The notes beneath the pieces are model-generated. The model was not told the DNA's origin. It did no database searches and was given only the letters and a program-made list of their open reading frames with translations. Positions 27,964 through 36,520 of a DNA stretch of 64,000 nt are shown here, piece after piece (position 1 is the first letter of the stretch; each line of letters begins with the position of its first letter). The stretch spans positions 124,001 through 188,000 of the forward strand of contig NZ_VTUU01000007.1 of the NCBI RefSeq assembly GCF_008370345.1, in the 5' to 3' direction. Origin of the DNA: Marinobacter salinexigens (GTDB lineage Bacteria; Pseudomonadota; Gammaproteobacteria; Pseudomonadales; Oleiphilaceae). Position numbers and translations under genes: made by a program.

Positions 27964-27981
27964 GGAGCCCGGGGCTCCTCA
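27961..27981. terminator. Perfect palindrome spanning both stop codons of convergent genes
   Basis: TGAGGAGCCC and GGGCTCCTCA are separated by one base. The outer TGA on each strand is the actual stop codon of the oxidoreductase gene and of the antiporter gene. A bidirectional termination or RNA-stabilising hairpin is likely, although the U-tract is poor on the plus strand. Confidence 0.6.
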
Positions 27982-29817
27982 GTCTTTCCCGGGAGCCTCG
28001 GTTTCCTTCTCTTTCCGTTCTTTGGGGGGCTGTGGCGGCACCAGGCTGATCAGGCTCCAGTCATTTTCCGGTTTCAGTGTATCCATTTCCCGGACTGGTG
28101 AGATCCGGTCCTTGCCGTCGAACACGAACAGCACGAGCGCCTGATTCTCGTATTTTTCCCGGAAGTTCTCGTAACTGAACTCTTCGCTCAGCTGGGTTGT
28201 TTTCACCGAGTAGCCCTGGCTGGCCAGGCTGGCCAGCTTGGCGTAACTGACACCGTCGAACAGACCTCTGGTCATCTGGATCTTCTCAGCAGTCTGGTGT
28301 CGGGCTTTCTGGTCTTGATCACCGTCGGCGAGGGTGAATACGGATGTCGTGCCGAACCAGTCCAGGAAGTGGTAGGTGGCCAGGGAATTCATGTGCTTGT
28401 ACGGCGAAATGACCAGCAGGTTGCCGATACCGGTCAGGTCCAGGTGGGTTGATGCATGTTCAGAGACCGGGTTGCCGAAGTAAGTAGGGAGATTGTCCAT
28501 GCGCGCCTGGCGGACATTCTCCCAGTTGGTATCTGCCAGCATGACCGGCACGTCGTGCTTGTGCAGTGCCTGGGCAATCATTCTGGCAACCGGATTGGCG
28601 CCCAGTATCAGGAAACCGAACTCAGCGGGCTCTGCCACTTTCAGGATCCGTGCCAGCGGGCGGGCTGTCAGGCTTTGCAGGGTGACAGTGGCGATAATCA
28701 GCATGAAGACCAGCGGAACCAGTGTGGCTGCGCTTTCATAGCCGAGTTTCTGCAACTGGAACGCGAACAGTGCGGATACCGCGGCCGCCACGATGCCACG
28801 GGGTGCAATCCAGCTCAGAAATAACTTCTCCCGCCAGTTCAGGCTGGTGCCGATCGCTGAGAGGAATATGCTGAGTGGCCGTGCGACCAGCATCAGAATA
28901 GCCAGAACAATCACGAGGCCCCATCCGAGGTCTGCAATCGCAGTGAACTCGATCCGAGCCGCCAGAATAATGAACAGGGCAGAGATCAGCAGGACACTCA
29001 GGGATTCCTTGAACTCCAGGATGCTCTCGATCGGTACCTGCTTCATGTTGGCCATCCAGATACCCATGACCGTGACCGTCAGCAGTCCGGATTCGTGAGC
29101 CATTTCATTGGATATGGCATAGACACCAAGCATGAAGGTCAGGGTGCCGGCATTGTGAAGGTACTGGGGGATCAGGTGCTTGCGGAGCACGATGCCATTG
29201 AGGTAACCGGCAACGGCGCCAATCAGGAAGCCAACCAGCAGCGTTTTGCCGAAGATATACAGAGAGTGTTCGAAAACATTACCTTGTCCCCAGGACACAA
29301 TGCCTTCAAAGACCAGCACCGCGAGCAGGGCGCCTACAGGGTCGATGATGATCCCCTCCCAGCGCAGGATGTTCGCAAGCTTCGAGTCGGGGCGGACAGA
29401 GCGGAGCAGCGGTGCAATCACTGTAGGCCCGGTAACAATGGAAATCGCGCCGAAAAGGAGGGCCACGGGCCAGGAAACGTCGAGCACCCATTTTGCGGTG
29501 AGCGTCCCGATGATGCAGGTGACGATGGCGCCCACCGGAACCAGGTTTCTGACCATCTTTCCGTGGCCGCGAATTTCCTCATAACGCAGAGTCAGGCTGC
29601 CTTCGAACAGGATGATCGCAACGGCCAGTGAAATGACCGGGAATAACAGATCGCCGAAAACGGCTTCTGGTGCAAGAAAGCCAAGTACCGGACCGGCGGC
29701 AATCCCTCCCGCGAGAAGGAAAAGTATCGCGGGCATCCGTACCCGCCAGGCTAGCCATTGGCAGAACAGGGAAAGAACGCCAATGCTGGCAAGGAGCATC
29801 ACGGTACTGATAGGCAT
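27979..29817 (-). CDS. Cation:proton antiporter (CPA1/NhaP type) with RCK domain
   Basis: A 612-residue inner-membrane transporter. Twelve or so hydrophobic segments occupy residues 1-390, with the CPA1-like ion-binding segment EGIIIDPVGALLAVLVFE. A cytosolic RCK/TrkA-N-like nucleotide-binding domain follows (FLILGANPVARMIAQALHKH), then a hydrophilic tail rich in Lys/Glu. Na+ or K+ for H+ exchange is the expected role, in pH or salt homeostasis; the ion is not evident. It follows tcdA by 21 bases, so the two probably form an operon. Confidence 0.9.
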   Translation of the reverse strand: MPISTVMLLASIGVLSLFCQWLAWRVRMPAILFLLAGGIAAGPVLGFLAPEAVFGDLLFPVISLAVAIILFEGSLTLRYEEIRGHGKMVRNLVPVGAIVTCIIGTLTAKWVLDVSWPVALLFGAISIVTGPTVIAPLLRSVRPDSKLANILRWEGIIIDPVGALLAVLVFEGIVSWGQGNVFEHSLYIFGKTLLVGFLIGAVAGYLNGIVLRKHLIPQYLHNAGTLTFMLGVYAISNEMAHESGLLTVTVMGIWMANMKQVPIESILEFKESLSVLLISALFIILAARIEFTAIADLGWGLVIVLAILMLVARPLSIFLSAIGTSLNWREKLFLSWIAPRGIVAAAVSALFAFQLQKLGYESAATLVPLVFMLIIATVTLQSLTARPLARILKVAEPAEFGFLILGANPVARMIAQALHKHDVPVMLADTNWENVRQARMDNLPTYFGNPVSEHASTHLDLTGIGNLLVISPYKHMNSLATYHFLDWFGTTSVFTLADGDQDQKARHQTAEKIQMTRGLFDGVSYAKLASLASQGYSVKTTQLSEEFSYENFREKYENQALVLFVFDGKDRISPVREMDTLKPENDWSLISLVPPQPPKERKEKETEAPGKD

Positions 29818-29838
29818 AAGGGATTCAGGTCCTTTGAG

Positions 29839-30630
29839 TTACTGGTTGGCGCGCCGTGCAATCCGGTTCAGTAGCCTGGACGCCGCAAAAAAGCCGAAGC
29901 TGGCGGTCACTGGGCTGGAGGCTCCGAACCCGGAAGCACAATCGAGTCGAACCGGGCCTTCTGCTGCAGGCTTCTGCAGGCAGACTTCGCCATCACCGGC
30001 AGGATACGTCAGCTGCTCCAGTGAGTATACGGCCTCAATCCCGAAACGGCGCTTGGGGTTGCGGGAAAATCCATACTCCCGGCGTAACATGTTACGGACT
30101 TTGGCCAGTAACGGGTCCTGGGTGGTCTTGCTCAAATCAGCTACCTGGATCTGGGTGGGGTCCATTTGGCCGCCTGCGCCGCCGGCACAAACGATGGGAA
30201 TCTTGCGCCGCTGGCAGTGTGCAATCAGAGACGCTTTGGCCTTCACACTGTCGATGGCATCGATGACTCCGGTTATGCTGTCAGGAATCAGCTCTGCCAC
30301 ATTCTTGGGCGTCAGAAATCCGAAGTGGACACGGATGTCGGCCTGGGGATTGATGGCCTTAAGGCGCTCGGCCATGGCATCGGTCTTGGTTCGGCCGTAT
30401 TGGCTCTCCAGGGCGTGAAGCTGGCGGTTCGTGTTGGAGACACAAATATCGTCCATGTCGATCAGTGTCAGGGTACCGATGCCGCTGCGAGCCAGGGATT
30501 CTGCCGCCCAGGAGCCAACGCCCCCCAGCCCCACGATGACGATATGTGCCTGGCGGAAAGCGTCAAGGGCCCGGCGACCGTACAGGCGTTCGATGCCGCC
30601 AAAGCGGAATGAGTAATCGGCTGGGTTCAT
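29839..30630 (-). CDS. tcdA: tRNA cyclic t6A dehydratase TcdA (CsdL)
   Basis: A 263-residue E1-like ATP-dependent enzyme. It converts N6-threonylcarbamoyladenosine at tRNA position 37 to its cyclic form. The Rossmann ATP site VGLGGVGSWAAESLARSG and LIDMDDICVSNTNRQ (the Asn/Arg ATP-contact segment) are clear, and the CsdL-type C-terminal helix with hydrophobic end is present. It is the first gene of a leftward pair with the antiporter. Alternatives (ThiF, MoeB) are less likely because the CxxC zinc pairs are missing. Confidence 0.92.
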   Translation of the reverse strand: MNPADYSFRFGGIERLYGRRALDAFRQAHIVIVGLGGVGSWAAESLARSGIGTLTLIDMDDICVSNTNRQLHALESQYGRTKTDAMAERLKAINPQADIRVHFGFLTPKNVAELIPDSITGVIDAIDSVKAKASLIAHCQRRKIPIVCAGGAGGQMDPTQIQVADLSKTTQDPLLAKVRNMLRREYGFSRNPKRRFGIEAVYSLEQLTYPAGDGEVCLQKPAAEGPVRLDCASGFGASSPVTASFGFFAASRLLNRIARRANQ

Positions 30631-30723
30631 AGCGACTCCGTGTTCTTCAGCCCGGCGGGTGCGGGAACAAGATCAAAAGGCGCCATTGTACCCCAGCCCC
30701 TGGGCTGACAGACAAACGGGCAT

Positions 30724-30811
30724 AAAAAAAGCCACGCAGAGCGCGGCTTAAAAAATAGCACCTGATTCTGTTCGGAATCTGTGCCGGACTAGTTCAGAGA
30801 CACTAATCAAC
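30724..30811 (-). ncRNA. Candidate intergenic small RNA with tandem terminators
   Basis: The 301-base gap between tcdA and chrR holds two hairpins facing the minus strand. The first (30758-30784, GATTC/GAATC plus GCAC/GTGC) runs into TATTTTTT. The second (30731-30747, GCCGCGC/GCGTGGC) runs into seven T. A GATAAT -10-like box (30818-30823, read leftward) could start an RNA of roughly 88 bases. There is no ORF or Shine-Dalgarno inside. Alternatively both are terminators for the chrR transcript, which ends at 30932. No known family was recognised, so the coordinates are provisional. Confidence 0.35.
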
Positions 30812-30931
30812 GTGGCTATTATCAGGGCTTTATATGTCCTGAAGAAGGTCACAACATGCCAATGATCGGTCATTTTCGGTCAGTCTGGCCAAGTAATTGG
30901 CCGTTCAGGCCAACAAAGTTCCAGAGTTCGC

Positions 30932-31588
30932 TCAGCGGATGAACGGGTTGAGCAATCGGGTGAAGGTGCCGGTCAGCTTTACCGGGGCGCTCAGTATGGA
31001 CAGGGTAATGCAGTCCTCGCAGCCCACGGCGACAGGCTTATGTTCGTCTTCCTGGTTCAGCACGACAAAGTCCCACTGATTGAACACGCCTTTGTGGTCG
31101 GCAAAGGCACCCTGGAGCACCAGGGTTGTTTCCTCTCCCCGATGAGTGTGGGTCGGCGCTTTGCCGCCAGCCGCCAGTTTCTGCAGGACCACCCGTTCCG
31201 GCTGGTTGGGAAATTTTGATGTGATATCGAGCACGCTGACATCACCTAGCTGACGTTTCCAGGGCAGGTCATTGAGGCCGGCACCAAGCAGCTTTTGCAA
31301 TACGTCCTGCCTCTTCTCGGGCGCTGGAGCTGGTGATGCGGAGCCCGGCTTTGCAGCCTCTGGTCCGTGATCCACCCGATCCATGATGCTGTCAAACATG
31401 CCTTCGGACAGGCTAACGCGGGGCTGATGCTCCATGATGACGGCGCCGAGGGTTTCCATGGCATCGACACGGCTGCGACAGTGCGAACACTTGTCCAGAT
31501 GGAGCCGGATGCAGAGAGCATGGGGCTCGCTCAGGTTACCCGCACTGTATTCCAGCAGGCTGAGGTTATCTGGGTGGTGCCGTGTCAT
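30932..31588 (-). CDS. chrR: ChrR-type zinc anti-sigma factor with cupin domain
   Basis: A 218-residue cytosolic anti-sigma factor. The N-terminal zinc-binding anti-sigma domain has the His and CxxC ligands in HLDKCSHC and the early His residues of HHPDNLSLLEYSAGNL. The C-terminal half is a cupin with THTHRGEETTLVLQG. In Rhodobacter, ChrR holds the sigma factor RpoE and releases it on singlet oxygen. The start overlaps the sigma gene stop by 4 bases (ATGA), the standard pair arrangement of ECF group 11. The partner is inferred from that coupling. Confidence 0.92.
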   Translation of the reverse strand: MTRHHPDNLSLLEYSAGNLSEPHALCIRLHLDKCSHCRSRVDAMETLGAVIMEHQPRVSLSEGMFDSIMDRVDHGPEAAKPGSASPAPAPEKRQDVLQKLLGAGLNDLPWKRQLGDVSVLDITSKFPNQPERVVLQKLAAGGKAPTHTHRGEETTLVLQGAFADHKGVFNQWDFVVLNQEDEHKPVAVGCEDCITLSILSAPVKLTGTFTRLLNPFIR

Positions 31589-32232
31589 GGGTTTTGGTCC
31601 TGCAGAATCACTTTCAGTTTGTTCAAAGCCAGCCGAACCCGACTTTTCACCGTGCCCAGCGGTATGTTCAGCTCGTCTGCAACGCGTTGATGCGACTTGT
31701 TCTCCATGTAGACCTTGGCGATGACGGTTGTCTGTTCTTCTGACAGCTCTCCCAGGGACTCGCGGATGCGCCGCTCCGACATCAGTCGGTGCAGCGAAGT
31801 AACCGGTTCATCGTCGTTCTCACCGGGAACCTGCCACAGATCTTCGGTTTCAATGGGAATCTCTGCACTGGTTCGCTGCATCTTTCGCAGCATGTCGATG
31901 CGCTGGTTTCTGGCGATGGTGAATATCCAGGTCGACGCCGCGGCTTTGCGCCAGTCGTAGAGACAGGATCGACGCCAGATAGAGACGAACACTTCCTGCA
32001 CCAGCTCTTCTGCGTGACTGGACAGTCCATTGGCAATGGCAAAGTATTTGATCTGGGGGCCAAAGTGCTCAAACAGCTTGTGGAACGCTTCACGATCCTG
32101 GTGCTTGCCGACCTTTTCGAGCAAGCGGCTCCACGGGTCTTTCGGACCCTCGGCGTTTGCTGTTTTCTGATCCAGTGCAGCCACCGGGCGCTCCTTGGCA
32201 TTCAAGGGGGTTGAGAGGGTTGCAGGCATCAT
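31585..32232 (-). CDS. ECF sigma factor, group 11 (RpoE-ChrR type)
   Basis: A 215-residue ECF sigma factor from the chosen ATG (a GTG nine bases earlier is possible). Region 2 (HFGPQIKYFAIANGLSSHAEELVQEVFVSIWRRS) and region 4 (HQRVADELNIPLGTVKSRVRLALNKLK) are complete. The N-terminal 40 residues are an unconserved extension. With its ChrR partner it should drive the response to singlet oxygen or organic peroxide. A candidate autoregulatory promoter lies 36 bases upstream. No photolyase or cyclopropane synthase, the usual targets, adjoins it. Confidence 0.93.
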   Translation of the reverse strand: MMPATLSTPLNAKERPVAALDQKTANAEGPKDPWSRLLEKVGKHQDREAFHKLFEHFGPQIKYFAIANGLSSHAEELVQEVFVSIWRRSCLYDWRKAAASTWIFTIARNQRIDMLRKMQRTSAEIPIETEDLWQVPGENDDEPVTSLHRLMSERRIRESLGELSEEQTTVIAKVYMENKSHQRVADELNIPLGTVKSRVRLALNKLKVILQDQNP

Positions 32233-32267
32233 TCTAGGCACTCGTCATGGGTTTGTCAGTCTGGTTA

Positions 32268-32295
32268 TTTACGAGTGGCTGTCCGGGGTGGATCA
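32268..32295 (-). promoter_or_regulatory. Candidate ECF11 autoregulatory promoter
   Basis: On the minus strand TGATCC (32290-32295) is followed after 16 bases by CGTAAA (32268-32273), with the sigma-factor ATG 36 bases further. This resembles the -35 TGATCC and CGTA-like -10 elements I recall for RpoE-ChrR sigma factors. The match is by eye. Confidence 0.5.
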
Positions 32296-32407
32296 CTGCT
32301 GCCTGCTGACATCAGTGCCGACCATGCTCCGTCCCGATAGTAATTGCCGGCGGAGCCATCACAGTCTAGTCTGAGCAACAGAACGGACTCCGGAGCAGTA
32401 GGACGTT

Positions 32408-33460
32408 ATGAATGCCCCAGGCTTTACCGGTAGTCTGCCCGTTATCCGGGCACACTACGCAGACATACTCTGCGAGCTGTCAGAGGACATGGATGTACCG
32501 CGATCAGCGTTGCTGTCTGCAGCGGGTATTCGTCCTTCCATGCTCGGCCATCCTGATAACTTCATTACTGTCGATCAGTTCACCCTGTTGTGCCGGCAGG
32601 CGATTCTGCACTGCGACCAGGTGACCCTGGGCCTGGAGTATGGTCGGCGCCTGAAATTTACCACCCACGGTTCGCTGTCTCAGGCTGCTATCAGTTGCGA
32701 CAACCTGGAAGAAGCGCTGTTCGTGCTGATCAAGTACTTCCGGATCCGCTTTGTCTACATGGAGCTGTCGTTCTTCATCGACGGCGATGATGCGGTATTG
32801 CAACTGGATCTGCAGCATGGCCTGGAAGACCTGTATCGTTTCAATATCGAGGTGGTGATGGCCTCGCTGATGGATGTGAATCTTTTGCTGTTTGGCGATC
32901 AGTTGGTGTCTGGTGGCCGGCTGCTGCTGGATTATGGAGCCCCCGCGGATCTGACGGCCTATCGGGCTTTGTTTGGCGAAGATGTGGAGTTTGATCGCGG
33001 TGTGAATCAGCTCAGATTCAGCAAGTCCTTCCTGAGCCTTCCGATTTCACTCTCCAATCCCGTCACCCGACGACTGGCCGAGGCCCAGTGTGAAGAGGAA
33101 ATGCGATCCATCGACGCAGCAAGCACGGTAGCCGGGCGAGTAACCCGACTGCTCGAATCGGCACGGGATGGTCGTCTGCCCGGACTGGACGACGTGGCCG
33201 GGCAGATGCATCTCTCCGCCCGTACCTTGCGACGCCAGCTATCCGCCGAGGGGGTTCGCTTTCAGGCCCTGCAGGATGATATTCGCCACCGGAGAGCACT
33301 GGAGTTGTTGAAGCGTTCTGATCTGGCCATTGATGTGATTGCGGAGCAACTGGGGTACAGCGACCCGTCCAATTTCGGACGGGCTTTCCGGAAATGGGAA
33401 GGGCAGGCTCCCAGCAGCTGGCGCCAGGAGCACGCGCGGAAAGGTCACTCTTCCAGGTAG
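32408..33460 (+). CDS. AraC-family regulator, OruR-like
   Basis: A 350-residue regulator. The N-terminal 210 residues are an Arabinose_bd-like ligand domain (VTLGLEYGRRLKFTTHGSLSQAAISCDNLEEAL). The C-terminal pair of HTHs has LSARTLRRQLSAEGVRFQ and IAEQLGYSDPSNFGRAFRKWEGQAPSSWR. The ligand and target are unknown. It is divergent from the ECF sigma gene. Its last 16 bases overlap the convergent speA gene, which may limit read-through. It resembles in architecture the AraC protein at 22955-24040, but the two are clearly different sequences. Confidence 0.9.
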   Translation: MNAPGFTGSLPVIRAHYADILCELSEDMDVPRSALLSAAGIRPSMLGHPDNFITVDQFTLLCRQAILHCDQVTLGLEYGRRLKFTTHGSLSQAAISCDNLEEALFVLIKYFRIRFVYMELSFFIDGDDAVLQLDLQHGLEDLYRFNIEVVMASLMDVNLLLFGDQLVSGGRLLLDYGAPADLTAYRALFGEDVEFDRGVNQLRFSKSFLSLPISLSNPVTRRLAEAQCEEEMRSIDAASTVAGRVTRLLESARDGRLPGLDDVAGQMHLSARTLRRQLSAEGVRFQALQDDIRHRRALELLKRSDLAIDVIAEQLGYSDPSNFGRAFRKWEGQAPSSWRQEHARKGHSSR

Positions 33461-35355
33461 GTGTACCCTTCCAGTCCGGCTGCAAGTTCTGCCAGCAGTT
33501 CTGACTGCAGGGTTTCAGGCAGCCCGCTCTGTGCGAACTTGCGGCAGTACGCATCCAGCAGTGCCTCCGGCTCAAAGTTGACATAGCGCAGTACCTTGGA
33601 GACGGTGTCACCGACGACCGGCGGGCTGATGGTGTAGCTGCCATTATCCGTCAGGCGTACATCTACGGAATGGGTATCCCCGAACAGGTTGTGCATGTCG
33701 CCCAGGATTTCCTGATAGGCGCCGGTCATGAAAAAGCCCATGAGCAGAGGTTCTCCTACCTCATCACCGGGCATTGGCAGTGTTGTTTCCATGCCCTGGC
33801 CATCCACGTATTGATCAATGCGACCGTCGGAATCGCAGGTGATGTCCTGGATAACCACCCGGCGATTGAGTGGTCGGTTCAGGCCATTGATGGGCATCAC
33901 CGGGAAAATCTGGTCGATGCCCCAGACATCTGGCAGGGACTGGAACAGGGAAAAGTTCACAAACAGCTTCTCGGCGAGCTTTTCGTTGAGCTCGTCCAGG
34001 ATTTCCCTGTGTGCACGGTTGGCAGGGTCGAGCAATCCCCGAATGAGCCTGCAGCAACGAGTGTAGATGGTCTCTGCGTTGGCTCGCTCACTCAGCGACA
34101 GTAAGCCATGGGTAAACTGGGCATGGACGTCGGTCATGGCGTGTAACACATCATGATAGATTTCCGCCAGCGAACGCGGTGTATTGCTGTCTTCCAGGCT
34201 GTTCAGGTCGCGCCACAAATCCAACAACGGGGCCGGAGCGGAAGTCTCTGGTTCAGAAGGCTGCCGGTTATCCGGCGTTTCCCGGTCAATGACATTGGTC
34301 ACCAGCACAGAATGATGTGCGGTCAGAGCCCTTCCGGATTCACTGATCAGGTTCGGGTGCGGGATGTCGTTGCGATCACACTCGGATTGCAGAATGTGAA
34401 CAACGTTGTAGGCATATTCATGGACACTATAGTTCATGGAACAGCTGCTGCGGGAACGGGTGCCTTCGTAGTCCACACCCAAGCCACCCCCGATATCGAC
34501 GGTTCCCACGGGAGCACCCATCTGCCTCAGTTCGCTATAGAAACGGGCGCACTCCCTGAGCCCGGTCTGGATGTCCCGGATGTTGGCAATCTGTGATCCC
34601 AGATGAAAATGCAACAACTGCAGGGCGGACAGAGCATTTGCATCACGAAGGGTCTGAACCACATCGAGAACCTGGGAGGCGGACAGGCCAAACTTCGACT
34701 TCTCCCCACCGGTATTCTGCCAGTTACCCTTGCCAATACTTGCCAGACGGGCGCGCACGCCAATCAATGGTTCGACGTCCAGATTTTCCGCTTCTTTCAG
34801 AATGAGCGGCAGTTCGGACTGCTTCTCCACTACAATGAATACCCGGTGCCCCAGCTTCTGGCCGATGAGTGCCAGCCGGATATACTCACGGTCCTTGTAA
34901 CCGTTACAGACGATGATTGAGCCAGATCGCGGTGACATGGCCAGGACAGCCATGAGTTCGGGCTTGCTGCCGGCTTCAAGTCCGATCTGACCTTTGCTCG
35001 CTGCAGGTTCAGCGCTGATCAGTTCCTCCACGACGCGGCGTTGCTGGTTTACCTTGATCGGATACACTGCGGTGTACTGGCCGTTGTACCCCTGCTCGGA
35101 GGCCACCTTGTTGAAGGCGTTGCACAGCGTGTTCACGCGGTCATGGAGAATATCGGTGAAACGGATCAGCACCGGTAGCTGCACGCCGGACTCGGCCACT
35201 GTGTCGCAAAGCTCAGGCAGGTTGATCCGGGCCGGAGAGAGCCCCCGGTCTGGCCGGATCATCACTTCGCCGGCTTCGTTTACGCCGATATAGCCATCGC
35301 TCCATTGCGCAATGTTATAGACCTTGTTGGCGGGAGTTCCGCTGGCATCGCTCAT
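33445..35355 (-). CDS. speA: Biosynthetic arginine decarboxylase
   Basis: PLP enzyme that makes agmatine from arginine, the first step of putrescine synthesis. From the ATG at 35355 (behind AGGATA) the protein has 636 residues, the usual length. An upstream in-frame extension of 54 residues lacks sense. The PLP lysine is in AVYPIKVNQQ, followed by GLEAGSKPEL, and GGGLGVDYEGTRS is the phosphate loop. It is divergent from speE, so polyamine genes share a regulatory region. It overlaps the AraC gene at the 3' end by 16 bases. Confidence 0.95.
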   Translation of the reverse strand: MSDASGTPANKVYNIAQWSDGYIGVNEAGEVMIRPDRGLSPARINLPELCDTVAESGVQLPVLIRFTDILHDRVNTLCNAFNKVASEQGYNGQYTAVYPIKVNQQRRVVEELISAEPAASKGQIGLEAGSKPELMAVLAMSPRSGSIIVCNGYKDREYIRLALIGQKLGHRVFIVVEKQSELPLILKEAENLDVEPLIGVRARLASIGKGNWQNTGGEKSKFGLSASQVLDVVQTLRDANALSALQLLHFHLGSQIANIRDIQTGLRECARFYSELRQMGAPVGTVDIGGGLGVDYEGTRSRSSCSMNYSVHEYAYNVVHILQSECDRNDIPHPNLISESGRALTAHHSVLVTNVIDRETPDNRQPSEPETSAPAPLLDLWRDLNSLEDSNTPRSLAEIYHDVLHAMTDVHAQFTHGLLSLSERANAETIYTRCCRLIRGLLDPANRAHREILDELNEKLAEKLFVNFSLFQSLPDVWGIDQIFPVMPINGLNRPLNRRVVIQDITCDSDGRIDQYVDGQGMETTLPMPGDEVGEPLLMGFFMTGAYQEILGDMHNLFGDTHSVDVRLTDNGSYTISPPVVGDTVSKVLRYVNFEPEALLDAYCRKFAQSGLPETLQSELLAELAAGLEGYTYLEE

Positions 35356-35556
35356 GCTTGCTATCCTGTCAGGAAACCGGGCCGGACGGGTGCCGGAAAT
35401 ATGGGCGCCATTGTAGGACCAACCCTTGCTGGCGGAAAGCACCGGATACGGAAAATACCTGTATTCCGGTGAAGATAAAGACTTCTGCTGCCGGGCACCC
35501 GGCCCTACAATACGCACCTTCTAACATAGCCCATGGCGCAGAGCGGGAGGAAACAC

Positions 35557-36438
35557 ATGACAGCGTTAAATGATGGATGGTTTACCGAGGTATTCCAGGA
35601 CCAGGGCACCGCATTTTCCCTGCAGGTCAAACAGAAGCTGCACGAAGAACAGACACCGTTCCAGAAGCTGGAAATCTATGAAACTGAGACCTTCGGCAAC
35701 CTGATGGTACTGGACGGTTGCGTCATGTTAACCAGCCGGGACAACTTTCTTTACCACGAAATGATGACCCATCCGGCACTGTTTACCCATAAGGATCCGA
35801 AAAAGGTCGTGATCGTCGGCGGTGGCGACTGCGGTACCCTGAAAGAGGTCCTGAAACACCCCGGTGTTGAGGAGGCCTGGCAGGTAGAGATAGACGAGCG
35901 TGTTACCCGGATGTCGGAAAAATATTTTCCGGAGCTGTGTGAATCCAATGGCGACCCCAGGGCCAACTTCTTCTTTGGCGATGGCATCCAGTGGATGAGA
36001 GATATCGAGCCCGGAAGTGTCGACATCATCATCATTGACAGCACCGATCCGGTGGGACCGGCCGAAGGCCTGTTTGCTCTGGATTTCTACCGTGATGCGA
36101 TGCTGGCTCTTCGGGAAGGCGGCATTATTGTCCAGCAGAGCGAGTCTCCGCTGCTGCATACCGACACCATCATCCGCGATATCCATGAGGACATGAAGAA
36201 AGCAGGTTTCGACCATATCCAGACCCTGCCTTTCCCGCAGCCAGTGTATCCGACAGGGTGGTGGAGCTGCACCATGGCAAGCAAGGAGAATCCGGTACGC
36301 TATTTCCGTGAAGAGGATGTGAACGACAGGCCGTTTGTCACCCGTTACTACAACGCGGGTATTCATCACGGAGCCCTCGCAATGCCCCAGTTCATGGTTG
36401 ATGCCCTGGAGGATGTGGTTGTGCCCGGCGAAGGCTGA
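35557..36438 (+). CDS. speE: Spermidine synthase
   Basis: Aminopropyltransferase that adds the propylamine of decarboxylated SAM to putrescine. At 293 residues it is typical. The nucleotide-binding VIVGGGDCGTLKEVLKH, the gatekeeping FLYHEMMTHP and the catalytic DSTDPVGPAEGLF (Asp) are intact. The ATG follows GGGAGG at seven bases; an upstream ATG 24 bases earlier was rejected because it precedes this Shine-Dalgarno. It is divergent from speA. No speD lies next to it, so decarboxylated SAM must come from a gene elsewhere. A strong hairpin follows. Confidence 0.95.
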   Translation: MTALNDGWFTEVFQDQGTAFSLQVKQKLHEEQTPFQKLEIYETETFGNLMVLDGCVMLTSRDNFLYHEMMTHPALFTHKDPKKVVIVGGGDCGTLKEVLKHPGVEEAWQVEIDERVTRMSEKYFPELCESNGDPRANFFFGDGIQWMRDIEPGSVDIIIIDSTDPVGPAEGLFALDFYRDAMLALREGGIIVQQSESPLLHTDTIIRDIHEDMKKAGFDHIQTLPFPQPVYPTGWWSCTMASKENPVRYFREEDVNDRPFVTRYYNAGIHHGALAMPQFMVDALEDVVVPGEG

Positions 36439-36473
36439 TCGTCACATGCTTCCGCGCTAATTGCTGACCAATG

Positions 36474-36499
36474 AAAAGGGCGCCCTGGGGCGCCCTTTT
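36474..36499. terminator. Bidirectional intrinsic terminator between speE and amtB
   Basis: A 12-bp perfect stem AAAAGGGCGCCC / GGGCGCCCTTTT with a 2-base centre. It is flanked by A and T on both sides, so it can act on both the rightward speE and leftward glnK-amtB transcripts. Confidence 0.85.
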
Positions 36500-36520
36500 G
36501 GTATTGGATGTCAGCGTTGC

